Origin: Pseudomonas laurentiana
Lineage (GTDB): Bacteria > Pseudomonadota > Gammaproteobacteria > Pseudomonadales > Pseudomonadaceae
Reading direction: 5' to 3'
Assembly (NCBI RefSeq): GCF_014648275.1
Contig: NZ_BMQU01000006.1
Coordinates: 62,001-126,000, forward strand
Length of the DNA stretch: 64,000 nt
A program made the translations under genes and the position numbers. Below are positions 28,579 to 36,757 of this stretch, in pieces; position 1 is the first letter of the stretch; each line of letters starts with the position of its first letter. The notes under the pieces are model-generated. The model did no database searches. It had not been told where the DNA came from and was given only the letters and a program-made list of their open reading frames with translations.

Positions 28579-29520
28579 ATGATGAACATGCGCGCACTGA
28601 TCCTTGCCTTCACGCTAGCTCTGACCGGCTGCAAGGAAACATTCCTGACCCTGCATTTTCAAACGCCGGTACACAGCCACGACCTCTACAAAGCGGTCAA
28701 TGATACGTATCTCAACGCGCTCTATACCGCGATGAGTACCCGTGGCATTGATCCTGAACAGGTCGACCTGGAGCTGGACGAGAACGATAACCGGGTCATT
28801 CACGTGAAGGTGAGCGACACGCTGGGCGCAGAACAGCGTGCGACCCTGCAAACGTTGTTCGAGGAGGTTCCAAAGGCGCGTGCAGCCACCTCCTGGGAGA
28901 TCGACATGGTGCTGGAGCCGGATGCCAAGGAAGCGGCTGGCTTAAGTACGCAGGAGCGGCAACGGCTGAGCCACTTCACGCAACCGATCGGCCTGACGCT
29001 GAAACTCGATCCGGAACTGAAAATGTACGCCAGCGCCTCAGCGGCCGAGCGTCGACAAGCCCGCCTGAACGGCACTGAAGTGGAAACCGAAATGGACTGC
29101 CATTTCTCCGCGGATATCTCGGGCGCCGTGCCGTTCAAACTGCTGGCTATCACCCAGTTGCCCGGCAGCCCACCGGAACGTGCACTGCTGCGCTACTCGC
29201 GGAACACAGGCTACCCACCTGCAGAAATTCCCGCGCATTTCCTGTTCAAGGACGCCGCCTTGCAGCAAAAGATCGAGCGTGGCGAAGTCCGGCCCTGGCA
29301 GGAAACCGTCATACTGGACGCGAATCCAGCGGGCGGCTTCACCTTGTCACTGGAGTACGCCAGGCTTGGCAGGCATCGGCTCTGGCTGGACCAGCGTCGG
29401 GATTGGCGGATGTACAACCTGAGCGAAGACTGCGAAAACATCATCGCTTATGTCGGTCGCCCCTTCTCCCTGTTTGCTGGCAAGGGGCTCGACCGGCTTG
29501 AGCGGGTCACAGCCCCATAG
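28579..29520 (+). CDS. Predicted lipoprotein of unknown function
   Basis: A 313-residue protein with a lipoprotein signal: a short basic start, hydrophobic ALILAFTLAL and the lipobox LTGC with Cys18. The mature part is mixed alpha/beta with no family that I recognise. Possible features are an N-terminal domain with DLELDENDNRVIHVKVSDTLGAEQ read over residues 56-80, and a tail with two aromatic-rich segments (HRLWLDQRRDW and IIAYVGRPFSLFAG). Residue after Cys18 is lysine, not aspartate, so outer-membrane sorting is plausible. AAGGA eight bases before the ATG is a good ribosome binding site. It lies downstream of the Hsp70-like gene and may be co-transcribed. Confidence 0.75.
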   Translation: MMNMRALILAFTLALTGCKETFLTLHFQTPVHSHDLYKAVNDTYLNALYTAMSTRGIDPEQVDLELDENDNRVIHVKVSDTLGAEQRATLQTLFEEVPKARAATSWEIDMVLEPDAKEAAGLSTQERQRLSHFTQPIGLTLKLDPELKMYASASAAERRQARLNGTEVETEMDCHFSADISGAVPFKLLAITQLPGSPPERALLRYSRNTGYPPAEIPAHFLFKDAALQQKIERGEVRPWQETVILDANPAGGFTLSLEYARLGRHRLWLDQRRDWRMYNLSEDCENIIAYVGRPFSLFAGKGLDRLERVTAP

Positions 29521-29550
29521 GCGCGGGCAGCCCGCCTGCCATGACGACGA

Positions 29551-30558
29551 TCAGACCAGCTCTGCCCGGCGCAGCTCACTCTTCAGGTATGCGTAGTAAA
29601 TCGGCCCTGCCACCACGCCAGGCAGGCCGAAGGCGGCCTCGAACACCAGCATGGCCAGCAGCAGCTCCCAGGACTTGGCACTGATCTGCCCGCCGACGAT
29701 CCGGGCGTTGAGGAAGTACTCAACCTTGTGGATGACAATCAGATAAGCCAACGCGGCCATGGCTACCCAGATCGACAGCGACAGGCCCACGATAGTGATC
29801 AGGGTGTTGGACATCAGGTTGCCAATGACCGGCAACAGACCCAACAGGAAGGTCAGCACGATCAGCGTCTTGGTCAGCGGCAGGTGCACACCGAACATCG
29901 GCAACACCAGGGCCAGGAAGATACCGGTGAAGAAGGTGTTCAGCAGGGAGATCTTGATCTGGGCAAAAACGATGTTGCGAAACGCCTGCACCAGCAGCGC
30001 CAACCGGTTGAACAACGCCGCGGCCAACGGTTTTCGCTTGGAGATATCGGGAATCTTCTGCAGGGCCACGATGGCACCCAGGATCATCCCGATCAGCAGG
30101 GTGACGAACATGTGCGCCGCCCCCTTGCCTACCAGTTGCAACTCACCCAGGTGGGTTTTTAGCCACTCGCCGATGGCCACCTTGAATTCAGCGGCGCTGG
30201 CTGGCAGGTAGGCATCGATAAACGGTGGCAACTGCCCACGCGCCTGATCCACCAGCAGCATGAACTTGTCCAGTGAGGCGCCAGGATTCTCCGCCTCATG
30301 CAGAAGGAAACTGATTGCCCCGGCAAACAACAGGGTCAGGGTACTGACCACCAGGGTTCCCAGCAAAGCGACAGCGAGCCAGCGTGCACGCTGGCCGGCG
30401 ATCAAGTGCTGCAATTTTGGGGTCAGCATATTGACCAGCTCAAACACCAGCAAACCGGCCAGGAGACTGGGAAGCAGCTTGAGCGGCAACACCAGCAACA
30501 GGCCGGAAAACACGATGATCCAACTGGCCAGGGTGACTTGGCGCTGGGTGAACGTCAT
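29551..30558 (-). CDS. AI-2E family inner-membrane transporter
   Basis: A 335-residue polytopic membrane protein of the AI-2 exporter (UPF0118, PerM/YdiK) family. About eight transmembrane helices are visible: two N-terminal ones (ASWIIVFSGLLLVLPL, LLPSLLAGLLVFELV), one at about 70-90, a large periplasmic loop, then MFVTLLIGMILGAIVAL and the C-terminal set including FLALVLPMFGVHLPLTKTLIVL and LLPVIGNLMSNTLITIVGLSL, in parts. Members export varied substrates or ions; only a few handle autoinducer-2. The ATG at 30558 precedes the first helix; an upstream in-frame start would add 28 residues with no family match. Confidence 0.87.
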   Translation of the reverse strand: MTFTQRQVTLASWIIVFSGLLLVLPLKLLPSLLAGLLVFELVNMLTPKLQHLIAGQRARWLAVALLGTLVVSTLTLLFAGAISFLLHEAENPGASLDKFMLLVDQARGQLPPFIDAYLPASAAEFKVAIGEWLKTHLGELQLVGKGAAHMFVTLLIGMILGAIVALQKIPDISKRKPLAAALFNRLALLVQAFRNIVFAQIKISLLNTFFTGIFLALVLPMFGVHLPLTKTLIVLTFLLGLLPVIGNLMSNTLITIVGLSLSIWVAMAALAYLIVIHKVEYFLNARIVGGQISAKSWELLLAMLVFEAAFGLPGVVAGPIYYAYLKSELRRAELV

Positions 30559-30698
30559 ACAACCTCGTCCGGGTACGGTCACAAAGACGGCAGTCTGCCA
30601 GCCTTCGACGGGCAGGCATAGTGACCTGTCACTGGACCTCACCTGAAACCCCTGTCCTCAAGGGGCTGCTCGCACCCGATCAATCGATAAAGCCAGTG

Positions 30699-30989
30699 CT
30701 ATTTCTTCTTCAGGCAATCGCTCATGAATGCCTTGCGTTCGTCGCCTTTCAACGCTTTTTCACCGGCAACTTTGTTGCACATCGTCATTTTGTCCTGCTG
30801 ACTCATGGGCGCAGCAGGTGCAGCCTTGAGGCAGGTGCTCATGAACGCCTTGCGCTCATCGCCCTTCAGGCTTTTGGCAGTGGCCTCGGCATTGCAGGTC
30901 TTCATTTTTTCCTGTTGCGCGGTGGCCGCAAAACCTTGCGAACACAGCAACAGACCTACCATCAGCAATGGCACGTGCAACATTTTCAT
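30699..30989 (-). CDS. psiF: PsiF repeat protein
   Basis: A 96-residue secreted protein with a signal peptide (about 1-22, ending QGFA-A) and two PsiF repeats of about 30 residues: EKMKTCNAEATAKSLKGDER followed by KAFMSTCLK, and DKMTMCNKVAGEKALKGDER followed by KAFMSDCLK. Each repeat has two cysteines that should form a disulfide in the periplasm. PsiF is named after an E. coli phosphate-starvation gene; its function is unknown. I saw no clear Pho box in the 92-base upstream gap. A weak hairpin follows at about 30649-30665. Confidence 0.88.
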   Translation of the reverse strand: MKMLHVPLLMVGLLLCSQGFAATAQQEKMKTCNAEATAKSLKGDERKAFMSTCLKAAPAAPMSQQDKMTMCNKVAGEKALKGDERKAFMSDCLKKK

Positions 30990-31081
30990 GGAGTCGTCTC
31001 CTTGTCGCCGCGCCCTGCGCGCAGCCTCGCCGTGAGTGTAGACAAGAATTTTTACACCTTGCCTCTCGCCAAGAGCCGAGG

Positions 31082-31972
31082 TTACATCCCGGCTGCCTTC
31101 AGGCGCGCCGCGTGCTCACTGAACAATCGCACAGGTTCAGCCCCCTTGCCGACAGCACCCAGCGACTGATTGACGATATCCAGATGGTCGAACGGGTAAT
31201 CGTCACGAATGACTTCGCCCAGGTGCGAGCTGTAGCGTCCGACCATACCGTCGCACTGCCCCGCCTCGCGCACAAAGGTACGGGCGAACAATCGGCAGAA
31301 ACGGTTACTGCCATCGAAGCGGTTCAAGCCTTTATCGGTGACCCCTGGCTGGAGCGTGCCGGACCAGGAGTAGTAACGCACGCCATTGACCGAGGACGGC
31401 CCGTGACCGCCCCAGGTATCCGGCAACCCTTGGGGATACTGCTGATTGAACAGCGCAACGCCAGCCGTGGTCAGTGAATGGTGCGCGGCGTGGACATCAA
31501 TCGGTAGCCGAGGGCCGCGCCAACCGGTTTCCAACCATACGATCAACACCCCAAAAATATGCAGGGTCCCCTTGAGCAACCGCCCCCTGACAGAGCCGAC
31601 GGGATAGCGCCTGTGCAGGTGGTCGGCCAATTCCGAGCCGTGATTGGGGCCGGCAATCGATGTCACCGAAGCCACCCATTCCGGGCGCTTGGCCGCCACA
31701 TAACGCGCACTCAGTGCGCCTTGGCTATGGCCCAGCAAGTTGACCTTCTCGGCCCCCGTCTGGCGTCGAATCGCGTCGATGTGCTGCAACAGTTGCTCCC
31801 CCTGTACCTCACTGGCGTGCAGGGGTGAGACAGGCACGGCAAACACGGTAGCGCCCCCCCGGCGTAACGCCGGAACAATGCCAAACCAGTAGGGGTAGAG
31901 CAGCAGGCGCACAAAGCCAAACATGCCCGGTACCAGTACCAGTGGATAACGTGTGGCAAGCGGCTGCGACAT
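31082..31972 (-). CDS. Alpha/beta-hydrolase, triacylglycerol lipase family I type
   Basis: A 296-residue lipase-like hydrolase. The N-terminal beta strand and oxyanion-hole motif LVLVPGMFGF (residues 11-20) and the nucleophile elbow GHSQG (Ser83) are clear. IAGPNHGSELADHL, in which homologs hold a conserved His, follows, and a late Asp (ANGVRYYSWSG and QCDGMV region) and His probably complete the catalytic triad. Pseudomonas family I lipases are secreted with signal peptides of about 25 residues, but this protein starts directly at the first strand and has no visible signal, so it may be cytoplasmic or membrane-bound. No lipase foldase gene is adjacent. Confidence 0.83.
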   Translation of the reverse strand: MSQPLATRYPLVLVPGMFGFVRLLLYPYWFGIVPALRRGGATVFAVPVSPLHASEVQGEQLLQHIDAIRRQTGAEKVNLLGHSQGALSARYVAAKRPEWVASVTSIAGPNHGSELADHLHRRYPVGSVRGRLLKGTLHIFGVLIVWLETGWRGPRLPIDVHAAHHSLTTAGVALFNQQYPQGLPDTWGGHGPSSVNGVRYYSWSGTLQPGVTDKGLNRFDGSNRFCRLFARTFVREAGQCDGMVGRYSSHLGEVIRDDYPFDHLDIVNQSLGAVGKGAEPVRLFSEHAARLKAAGM

Positions 31973-32043
31973 CGCATCAGGCTCCTGATCAGTGCACAGG
32001 ACTCCACATTACAACCCCGGCAACGACAACCGCAATCGAGTCC

Positions 32044-34095
32044 CTAGGGGGCCGAGAAGGTGATCTCGTCAGTCTTGCCCGCTTGCATCTGCGCCAGTAC
32101 CGGCGTGCATTGGTTCGGCTCATCACCACTGGGGGCGACCAATGCCAGCAAGCCTGCCGCCGGGGCAACCGCCACCCCCAAGGCGACCAGGCCTGCACCA
32201 CGCAACATCAAGGGCACCGCCTGCACCCCGGCACTCGGTTTGGCGAAGGGCCCACGCACATACAGCGGTGAGCGTAACGACAACAACCGTAAGCCTTTGG
32301 ACTGCGGGTCGATGTTCAGGTCCAGTTGTTCCTGGGCCAGGTTGGCCGTACCGTCGATGTTGATAATCGCGGTCTCGGTATCGAGTACAAACAACCGGCT
32401 GGTGGCCAACCCCTCCTTGATTCCGATATCGGCAGCGGCACAGTTGATCTTCACTTCCTTGTCGCCAAACAGTTTGCCGATCACATAGTTGCCGACGTTG
32501 AGACCGGCGATTTCCATCAGGTCACGGCTGATCGCACCATCGTTGATAAGCATCTTCAGTTCACCGCTGGCAGTGCCCAGCAGAGCCGCTACCGAGTTGC
32601 CGCGCCCGTTCAGGTCAGCATCCCCGTTCAGTTCACCAAAACTGGTCTGCATGGGTTCAAAGCCAGGGAACAAGGCTTTCAGCTTGAGGTTGCGGGCACT
32701 GAGCTGAGCGCGCCCCTGCATCGGCACCGTGCGGCCATCGAGATGAACCTTAAGCCGCAGGTTGCCACCGGCCACGCCAAAGTGCAGCGGTTCAAGGCTC
32801 AAGATGCCATCGTCGAGCAGAACGTGAGTCGACAGGTCGCTGAAGGGCAGCCTCGCACCGTGTTCAATACGCTTGCCACTGAAACTCACGTCAGCATCCA
32901 TTGCCCGCCAACGTTCAGTACGGAATGCCTCCACCGGCAGCACCTTGTCGGTTGGCTGCTCGCTCACGCCACCCCGGGCTTTCTGCGCGGTACTGGTATC
33001 GGCACCGATCAACGGTGCCAGGTCCTTGAACAGCACCTGGTTGGACACCAGCGCACCGCTGAGCTTGGGTCGTGGCTGACGGGCAACAAACGTCAGATCG
33101 CCATGAATGTCACTTTCACCAATCGTGCCGTTGAAGCCCTCATAGCGGAACACCGCACCACCAGGCTCTCGCAATTTGGCAGTCAAATGGCCGTCCGTTG
33201 AATAGCTCGGGGAATCGGGCAAGGTCACCCCGGTCAACGGGTACAGATTGCCCAGGCTCGCCCCGGCAAGACGCAGGCGCAAGTCAAGCGCGCCAAGGTT
33301 GCGCGGGTCAGTCAACGTACCCGCGAGGATGACGTGGGTGTCACCGCTACGCAGATCCGCCTGCAACGGGAACGGCTGACGCGCGTCTTGAATGGCCAGC
33401 AAGCCACCGACCTTGCCATGCCCGATCAACGGTTGGCCCTGATAAAGGCCTTCGACCTTGACCCCGAATGCGTAGTCCTGCGCGTTTCTCTTCTGCGCCG
33501 AGGCCTGACCGACGATGTCACTGAACGGGATCGGTTTACCCAGCGGGTCGATCACCAGATTCAGTTGAGTCTTGAGGATCTGGTCGTCCAGGCGCATCTG
33601 CCCCTCGTCAAAGCCGATGGCCCCGATCTCCACTGACCATGGAGAAGGCTCGGCCTGACTGGCCACGTCAAAGGTCCAGTTTGCGCGCCCGTTCGCCAGG
33701 CGTTTCAGGCTGGCGGTCGGCTGTTTCAGGTCAATGCGCGGGATGACGACCTGACGCACCAGCAGTGGCAACAACGACAGGCGAAACTCGACACGCTTCA
33801 AGCCGACCATTTGAGTGCCCGCCAGCCAATCCGGATTGCCCAGGCTCAGGTTCTCGGCGCGAACATGAGCGGTGGGCACCCAGGCGCGCCAACCCTCCAG
33901 TTCGGCATCACGTTGCCAGCGAACAGCCAGATCGCCATTGACGGCAAAGGGCCGATGCAAAGCTTCGGAAACCCGGGCATTGAGTAGTGGCTTGATACGG
34001 TTCCAGTCGAACGTGGCGATGAACACGGCCAACGCGGTCAACACCAGAAGCAGGCTGGCGAAGGCCCAGGTAAGAATTTTGGCAGGGCGCGTCAT
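32044..34095 (-). CDS. AsmA family protein
   Basis: A 683-residue envelope protein of the AsmA family, anchored by one N-terminal transmembrane helix (about 8-28, LTWAFASLLLVLTALAVFIA) with the rest in the periplasm. The start WNRIKPLLNARVSEALHRPF is the typical AsmA domain 1, and the C-terminal AsmA-like domain includes NDGAISRDLMEIAGLNVGNYV and the repeated beta strand pattern of bridge-like lipid-transfer proteins. AsmA relatives are now thought to move phospholipids between membranes. A Gly-containing hydrophobic end (AGLVALGVAVAPAAGLLALVA) lies near the C-terminus. The gene stands alone, with a lipase gene downstream in the same direction. Confidence 0.87.
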   Translation of the reverse strand: MTRPAKILTWAFASLLLVLTALAVFIATFDWNRIKPLLNARVSEALHRPFAVNGDLAVRWQRDAELEGWRAWVPTAHVRAENLSLGNPDWLAGTQMVGLKRVEFRLSLLPLLVRQVVIPRIDLKQPTASLKRLANGRANWTFDVASQAEPSPWSVEIGAIGFDEGQMRLDDQILKTQLNLVIDPLGKPIPFSDIVGQASAQKRNAQDYAFGVKVEGLYQGQPLIGHGKVGGLLAIQDARQPFPLQADLRSGDTHVILAGTLTDPRNLGALDLRLRLAGASLGNLYPLTGVTLPDSPSYSTDGHLTAKLREPGGAVFRYEGFNGTIGESDIHGDLTFVARQPRPKLSGALVSNQVLFKDLAPLIGADTSTAQKARGGVSEQPTDKVLPVEAFRTERWRAMDADVSFSGKRIEHGARLPFSDLSTHVLLDDGILSLEPLHFGVAGGNLRLKVHLDGRTVPMQGRAQLSARNLKLKALFPGFEPMQTSFGELNGDADLNGRGNSVAALLGTASGELKMLINDGAISRDLMEIAGLNVGNYVIGKLFGDKEVKINCAAADIGIKEGLATSRLFVLDTETAIINIDGTANLAQEQLDLNIDPQSKGLRLLSLRSPLYVRGPFAKPSAGVQAVPLMLRGAGLVALGVAVAPAAGLLALVAPSGDEPNQCTPVLAQMQAGKTDEITFSAP

Positions 34096-34434
34096 TGCAC
34101 GGTTCTCCAGTCACTGCATGGCAAAAAGCGGGCGCTTTGATAGCACTCTTGGTGTCGGACCAACGAAATCCCCAAGGGTTTAATCCGGCGTGCATGATAC
34201 CGGCGTTTTCCCGGACCCGGCGGCCAACGCCCCCCCGTACGTCCGGTAGCAGCGTGGCGCCTCGAACGGCTCCCCTGCTGCGGCACATGGCTGGAAGACG
34301 CGGGTTAGAGAGGCCGCAGCAAACTATCAATCCTGTTGATTGTTACCATTACCTTTATGCACTTTTCCATCTGATTTCTGGGAGTAGCATTGGCGCCGTA
34401 CCCACTTTCCAGCCCTTTCAAGGAGCCCTATCCC
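34096..34434. other. Gene-free stretch between AsmA and the repeat protein gene
   Basis: This 339-base region separates divergent genes and should hold both promoters. Its left half is GC-rich, with no convincing frame. Its right half is AT-richer; ATCAA-tcctg-TTGAT at 34326-34340 is a short inverted repeat that could be an operator. AAGGAG eight bases before 34435 is the ribosome binding site of the next gene. I could not assign a promoter. Confidence 0.6.
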
Positions 34435-34749
34435 ATGAAACGCCAACTGCTGCTTAGCCTGTCCTTATCCCTTCTGGCTGCCCATGCGTTTGCGCTGCCG
34501 GCGGCCGAACAAGCCCTGTCCGCCGAAGTGCGTTCCAGCAGCGCGGTGATCAACCGTTCACTGGATACCCTCGCCGAAGGTGGCGCGGACCGCCTGCTCG
34601 AACGCAACCGTATTGCCGAGGGAGGCGCCGACCGCCTGCTCGAGCGCAACCGTATTGCCGAAGGGGGTGCCGACCGTCTGCTGCAGCGCGAACGCGTCGC
34701 CGAAGGCGGCGGTGATCGCCTCATCGAAAGAAACCAGCGCGTGAGCTGA
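34435..34749 (+). CDS. Small exported protein with four 14-residue repeats
   Basis: A 104-residue protein with a signal peptide (about 1-20, ending AHAFA), a 26-residue Ala/Ser-rich lead and four tandem repeats of 14 residues. The repeat pattern is A-E-G-G-A-D-R-L-L-E-R-N-R-I, starting at residues 47, 61, 75 and 89. The repeats are charged and likely alpha-helical with Gly-Gly breaks; ER/DR pairs suggest salt bridges. The product should be periplasmic or secreted. Similar short repeat proteins occur in Pseudomonas, sometimes labelled as phage-infection protein, but I know of no established function. It has a strong ribosome binding site (AAGGAG) and a good terminator, so it looks like a single-gene unit. 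Confidence 0.8.
   Translation: MKRQLLLSLSLSLLAAHAFALPAAEQALSAEVRSSSAVINRSLDTLAEGGADRLLERNRIAEGGADRLLERNRIAEGGADRLLQRERVAEGGGDRLIERNQRVS
34573..34740 (+). repeat. Four tandem 42-bp coding repeats
   Basis: Four 42-base units start at 34573, 34615, 34657 and 34699 and encode the AEGG(A/G)DRL repeats. The first two differ at only a few third positions; the fourth is the most diverged. Exact register (no indels) points to in-frame duplication by slippage or unequal recombination. Confidence 0.85.
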
Positions 34750-34800
34750 TGCCTATGCCGAACAACAAGATCATCAAACGCGCTGACACCCCTCCTCCTG

Positions 34801-34830
34801 GCCCGGTCATTTGAACCGGGCTTTGTTTTT
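34801..34830 (+). terminator. Intrinsic terminator after the repeat protein gene
   Basis: GCCCGGT and ACCGGGC form a 7-bp GC-rich stem with a CATTTGA loop, followed directly by TTTGTTTTT. It lies 51 bases after the stop and 55 bases before the TetR-type gene. Confidence 0.88.
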
Positions 34831-34884
34831 CCGGGCCAAGGCAATACAGTGCAGGGCCGTTTAATTTGCGGATCGACACGTCCC

Positions 34885-35517
34885 ATGCTGCCGCGCGCCG
34901 AACAAAAGCAACTGACTCGCCATGCCCTTCTGGATGCGGCTCGCCAACTGATGGAGAGCGGACGTGGCTTTGGCAGCCTCAGCCTGCGTGAAGTCGCCAA
35001 GAGCGCCGGCATCGTCCCGACCGGTTTCTACCGGCACTTCAGCGATATGGATGAACTGGGCCTGGCATTGGTCTACGAGGTGGATGAAACCTTCCGCCAG
35101 AGCATTCGTCTGGTCCGACAAAATGAGTTTGAACTGGGCGGCATCACCGATGCATCGGTGCGCATTTTCCTGGATATCGTGGCCGCCAATCGCGCGCAAT
35201 TTCTCTTCCTCGCCCGTGAGCAATACGGGGGCTCGCAAGCGGTTCGCCAGGCCATTGCCACCTTGCGCGAAGGCATCAGTTCAGACCTCGCTGCCGACCT
35301 TGCACTGATGCCGCGCTGGCACCATCTGGACGCCGCCGCACTGGCAGTCCTTGCCGACCTGGTGGTCAAGACCGTGTTCGCCACCCTGCCGGAATTGATC
35401 GACCCGCCCGCCGAACCACTGGAACACCACCTTACCCCCGAGGCCAAGATCATCCAGCAACTGCGCTTCATCTTCATTGGCGCCAAGCATTGGCAAGGGC
35501 TTGGCACGCCCGGGTGA
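34885..35517 (+). CDS. desT: TetR-family regulator, DesT-like
   Basis: A 210-residue repressor with an N-terminal helix-turn-helix (LSLREVAKSAGIVPTGFYRHFS, in two parts) and a ligand-binding C-terminal domain. It strongly resembles P. aeruginosa DesT, which senses the ratio of unsaturated to saturated acyl-CoA and represses the desCB desaturase genes: the shared stretches RAEQKQ, RHFSDMDELGLALV, DASVRIFLD and FLFLAREQYGGS are as I recall them from DesT. In P. aeruginosa desT is beside desCB; here it is not, and its neighbour is an AGE-family gene. The ATG at 34885 was chosen from the alignment to DesT. Confidence 0.75.
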   Translation: MLPRAEQKQLTRHALLDAARQLMESGRGFGSLSLREVAKSAGIVPTGFYRHFSDMDELGLALVYEVDETFRQSIRLVRQNEFELGGITDASVRIFLDIVAANRAQFLFLAREQYGGSQAVRQAIATLREGISSDLAADLALMPRWHHLDAAALAVLADLVVKTVFATLPELIDPPAEPLEHHLTPEAKIIQQLRFIFIGAKHWQGLGTPG

Positions 35518-35588
35518 GCACAGCAGAAGCCGGCCACGGTTTCCTGCTACCATGCGCGCAAACGCACCTGCCGCGACGATTTAGACCC

Positions 35589-36698
35589 ATGCCCGACCTG
35601 CGCAATGCTCAGCCCGAACTGCCCGCCCTGCTGACTGACGTCCAGCAGCACTTCGCCCAGCGCATCGTGCCACTCTGGCAAGGCGCGGGCTGGAACGCAC
35701 AGATGGCCTTGCCCTTTGAGGCATTGAGCCCAGAGCACCAACCACTGCCCGTTCAACGCTACCGCGCCATGGCCTGTGCCCGGCAGTTGTACCTGTTCGC
35801 CAGCCGTATCGAGCAGCCAGGCGCCCGTGAACATGCAGCAGCCCTGTTCCGCTCGTTGCAACGGCATTTCCACGATGCCGAGCACGGGGGTTGGTTCTAC
35901 AGCATCGACGCCCAGGGCGCACCGCTGGACCGTCGCAAAGACCTCTATACCCACGCCTTCATCATCTTCGCCTGCGCTCACTATTGGAGCAGAGTCCGCG
36001 AACCACTGGTGGAGTCGACCCTCAACGCGGCCCTGAGCGTGGTCAGTGAACACTTCAGCCGCGATGACGGTCTGTACGAAGCCAGCCTGGCGGAGGACTG
36101 GTCAAGCCTGGACAGCGGTCCACTGCAAAACCCACTGATGCATCTGGCTGAGGCATTTCTGGCGACCCTGAGCGTGCGCAAGGACACCGCAGTACAACAG
36201 GCGCTGGAAGCCTTGGCCGAGGCGATGCAGGCCCACTTCATCGACCCCGAACACGGGGTCATGCTGGAGAAGCCCCGCACCGCTGTGGATAACTGGTTTG
36301 AACCGGGCCACCAGTTCGAGTGGTACTACCTGCTGGCGTCGTCGCCGTTGCTGCGTGGCAGTGCGCTGCACCAGTCTATAGAGCGAGCGTTCGGCTATGC
36401 CGAGCAGCATGGCGTGATGGCCGGGGCGGTGCTGGCGATGCTCAACACCAAAGGCGAGGTGCGGGACGCCACCCAACGCATCTGGGCGCAGGCGGAGTAC
36501 CTGCGGGCACTGGCCTTGCGGCCGGGCGCCGAGGCCAAGGTGCTGGCACAGTTGAAGGCACTGCAAGCGCGCTTCCTGCATGCAGGCGGCTGGTACGAGT
36601 GCCGGGATGCCAGTGGCAAGGTCAGCCGCAACGATATGCCTTCGACCACGCCTTATCATCTGGCGACCTGCCTGGAAGGACTCCAGCTTCAGGTCTGA
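35589..36698 (+). CDS. AGE-family sugar epimerase/isomerase
   Basis: A 369-residue (alpha/alpha)6-barrel enzyme of the N-acylglucosamine 2-epimerase family, which includes mannose isomerase YihS-like and cellobiose 2-epimerase-like members. Visible marks are GAGWNAQMALPFEAL, MACARQLYLFASRIE, HGGWFYSIDAQGAPLDRRKDLYTHAFIIF in two blocks, and PGHQFEWYYLL with the conserved catalytic His region near residues 235-245, then GGWYECRDASGKVSRNDMPSTTPYH in two blocks. The substrate is probably a hexose such as mannose or fructose but cannot be fixed by sequence. The gap after the DesT-like gene is 71 bases, so it may be co-transcribed with it. Confidence 0.82.
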   Translation: MPDLRNAQPELPALLTDVQQHFAQRIVPLWQGAGWNAQMALPFEALSPEHQPLPVQRYRAMACARQLYLFASRIEQPGAREHAAALFRSLQRHFHDAEHGGWFYSIDAQGAPLDRRKDLYTHAFIIFACAHYWSRVREPLVESTLNAALSVVSEHFSRDDGLYEASLAEDWSSLDSGPLQNPLMHLAEAFLATLSVRKDTAVQQALEALAEAMQAHFIDPEHGVMLEKPRTAVDNWFEPGHQFEWYYLLASSPLLRGSALHQSIERAFGYAEQHGVMAGAVLAMLNTKGEVRDATQRIWAQAEYLRALALRPGAEAKVLAQLKALQARFLHAGGWYECRDASGKVSRNDMPSTTPYHLATCLEGLQLQV

Positions 36699-36704
36699 CA
36701 CCAT

Positions 36705-36753
36705 CGCGGCCCCCACAGGCATGCGCTAACACCTGTGGGCTTGCTGCGATGAG
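36705..36753. repeat. REP-like palindromic element
   Basis: CCCCCACAGG and CCTGTGGG are inverted copies about 20 bases apart, flanked by ATCGCGGCC and GCTTGCTGCGATGA. The combination of a hairpin with a flanking CATCGC..GCGATG pair is a Pseudomonas REP layout. It sits at the convergent ends of the AGE-family gene and the SDR gene. Confidence 0.6.
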
Positions 36754-36757
36754 GCCC

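Noticed and set aside
34573-34740. Short tandem repeats that could suggest a CRISPR array
   Set aside because: The 42-bp units are contiguous, with no spacers, and encode in-frame protein repeats.
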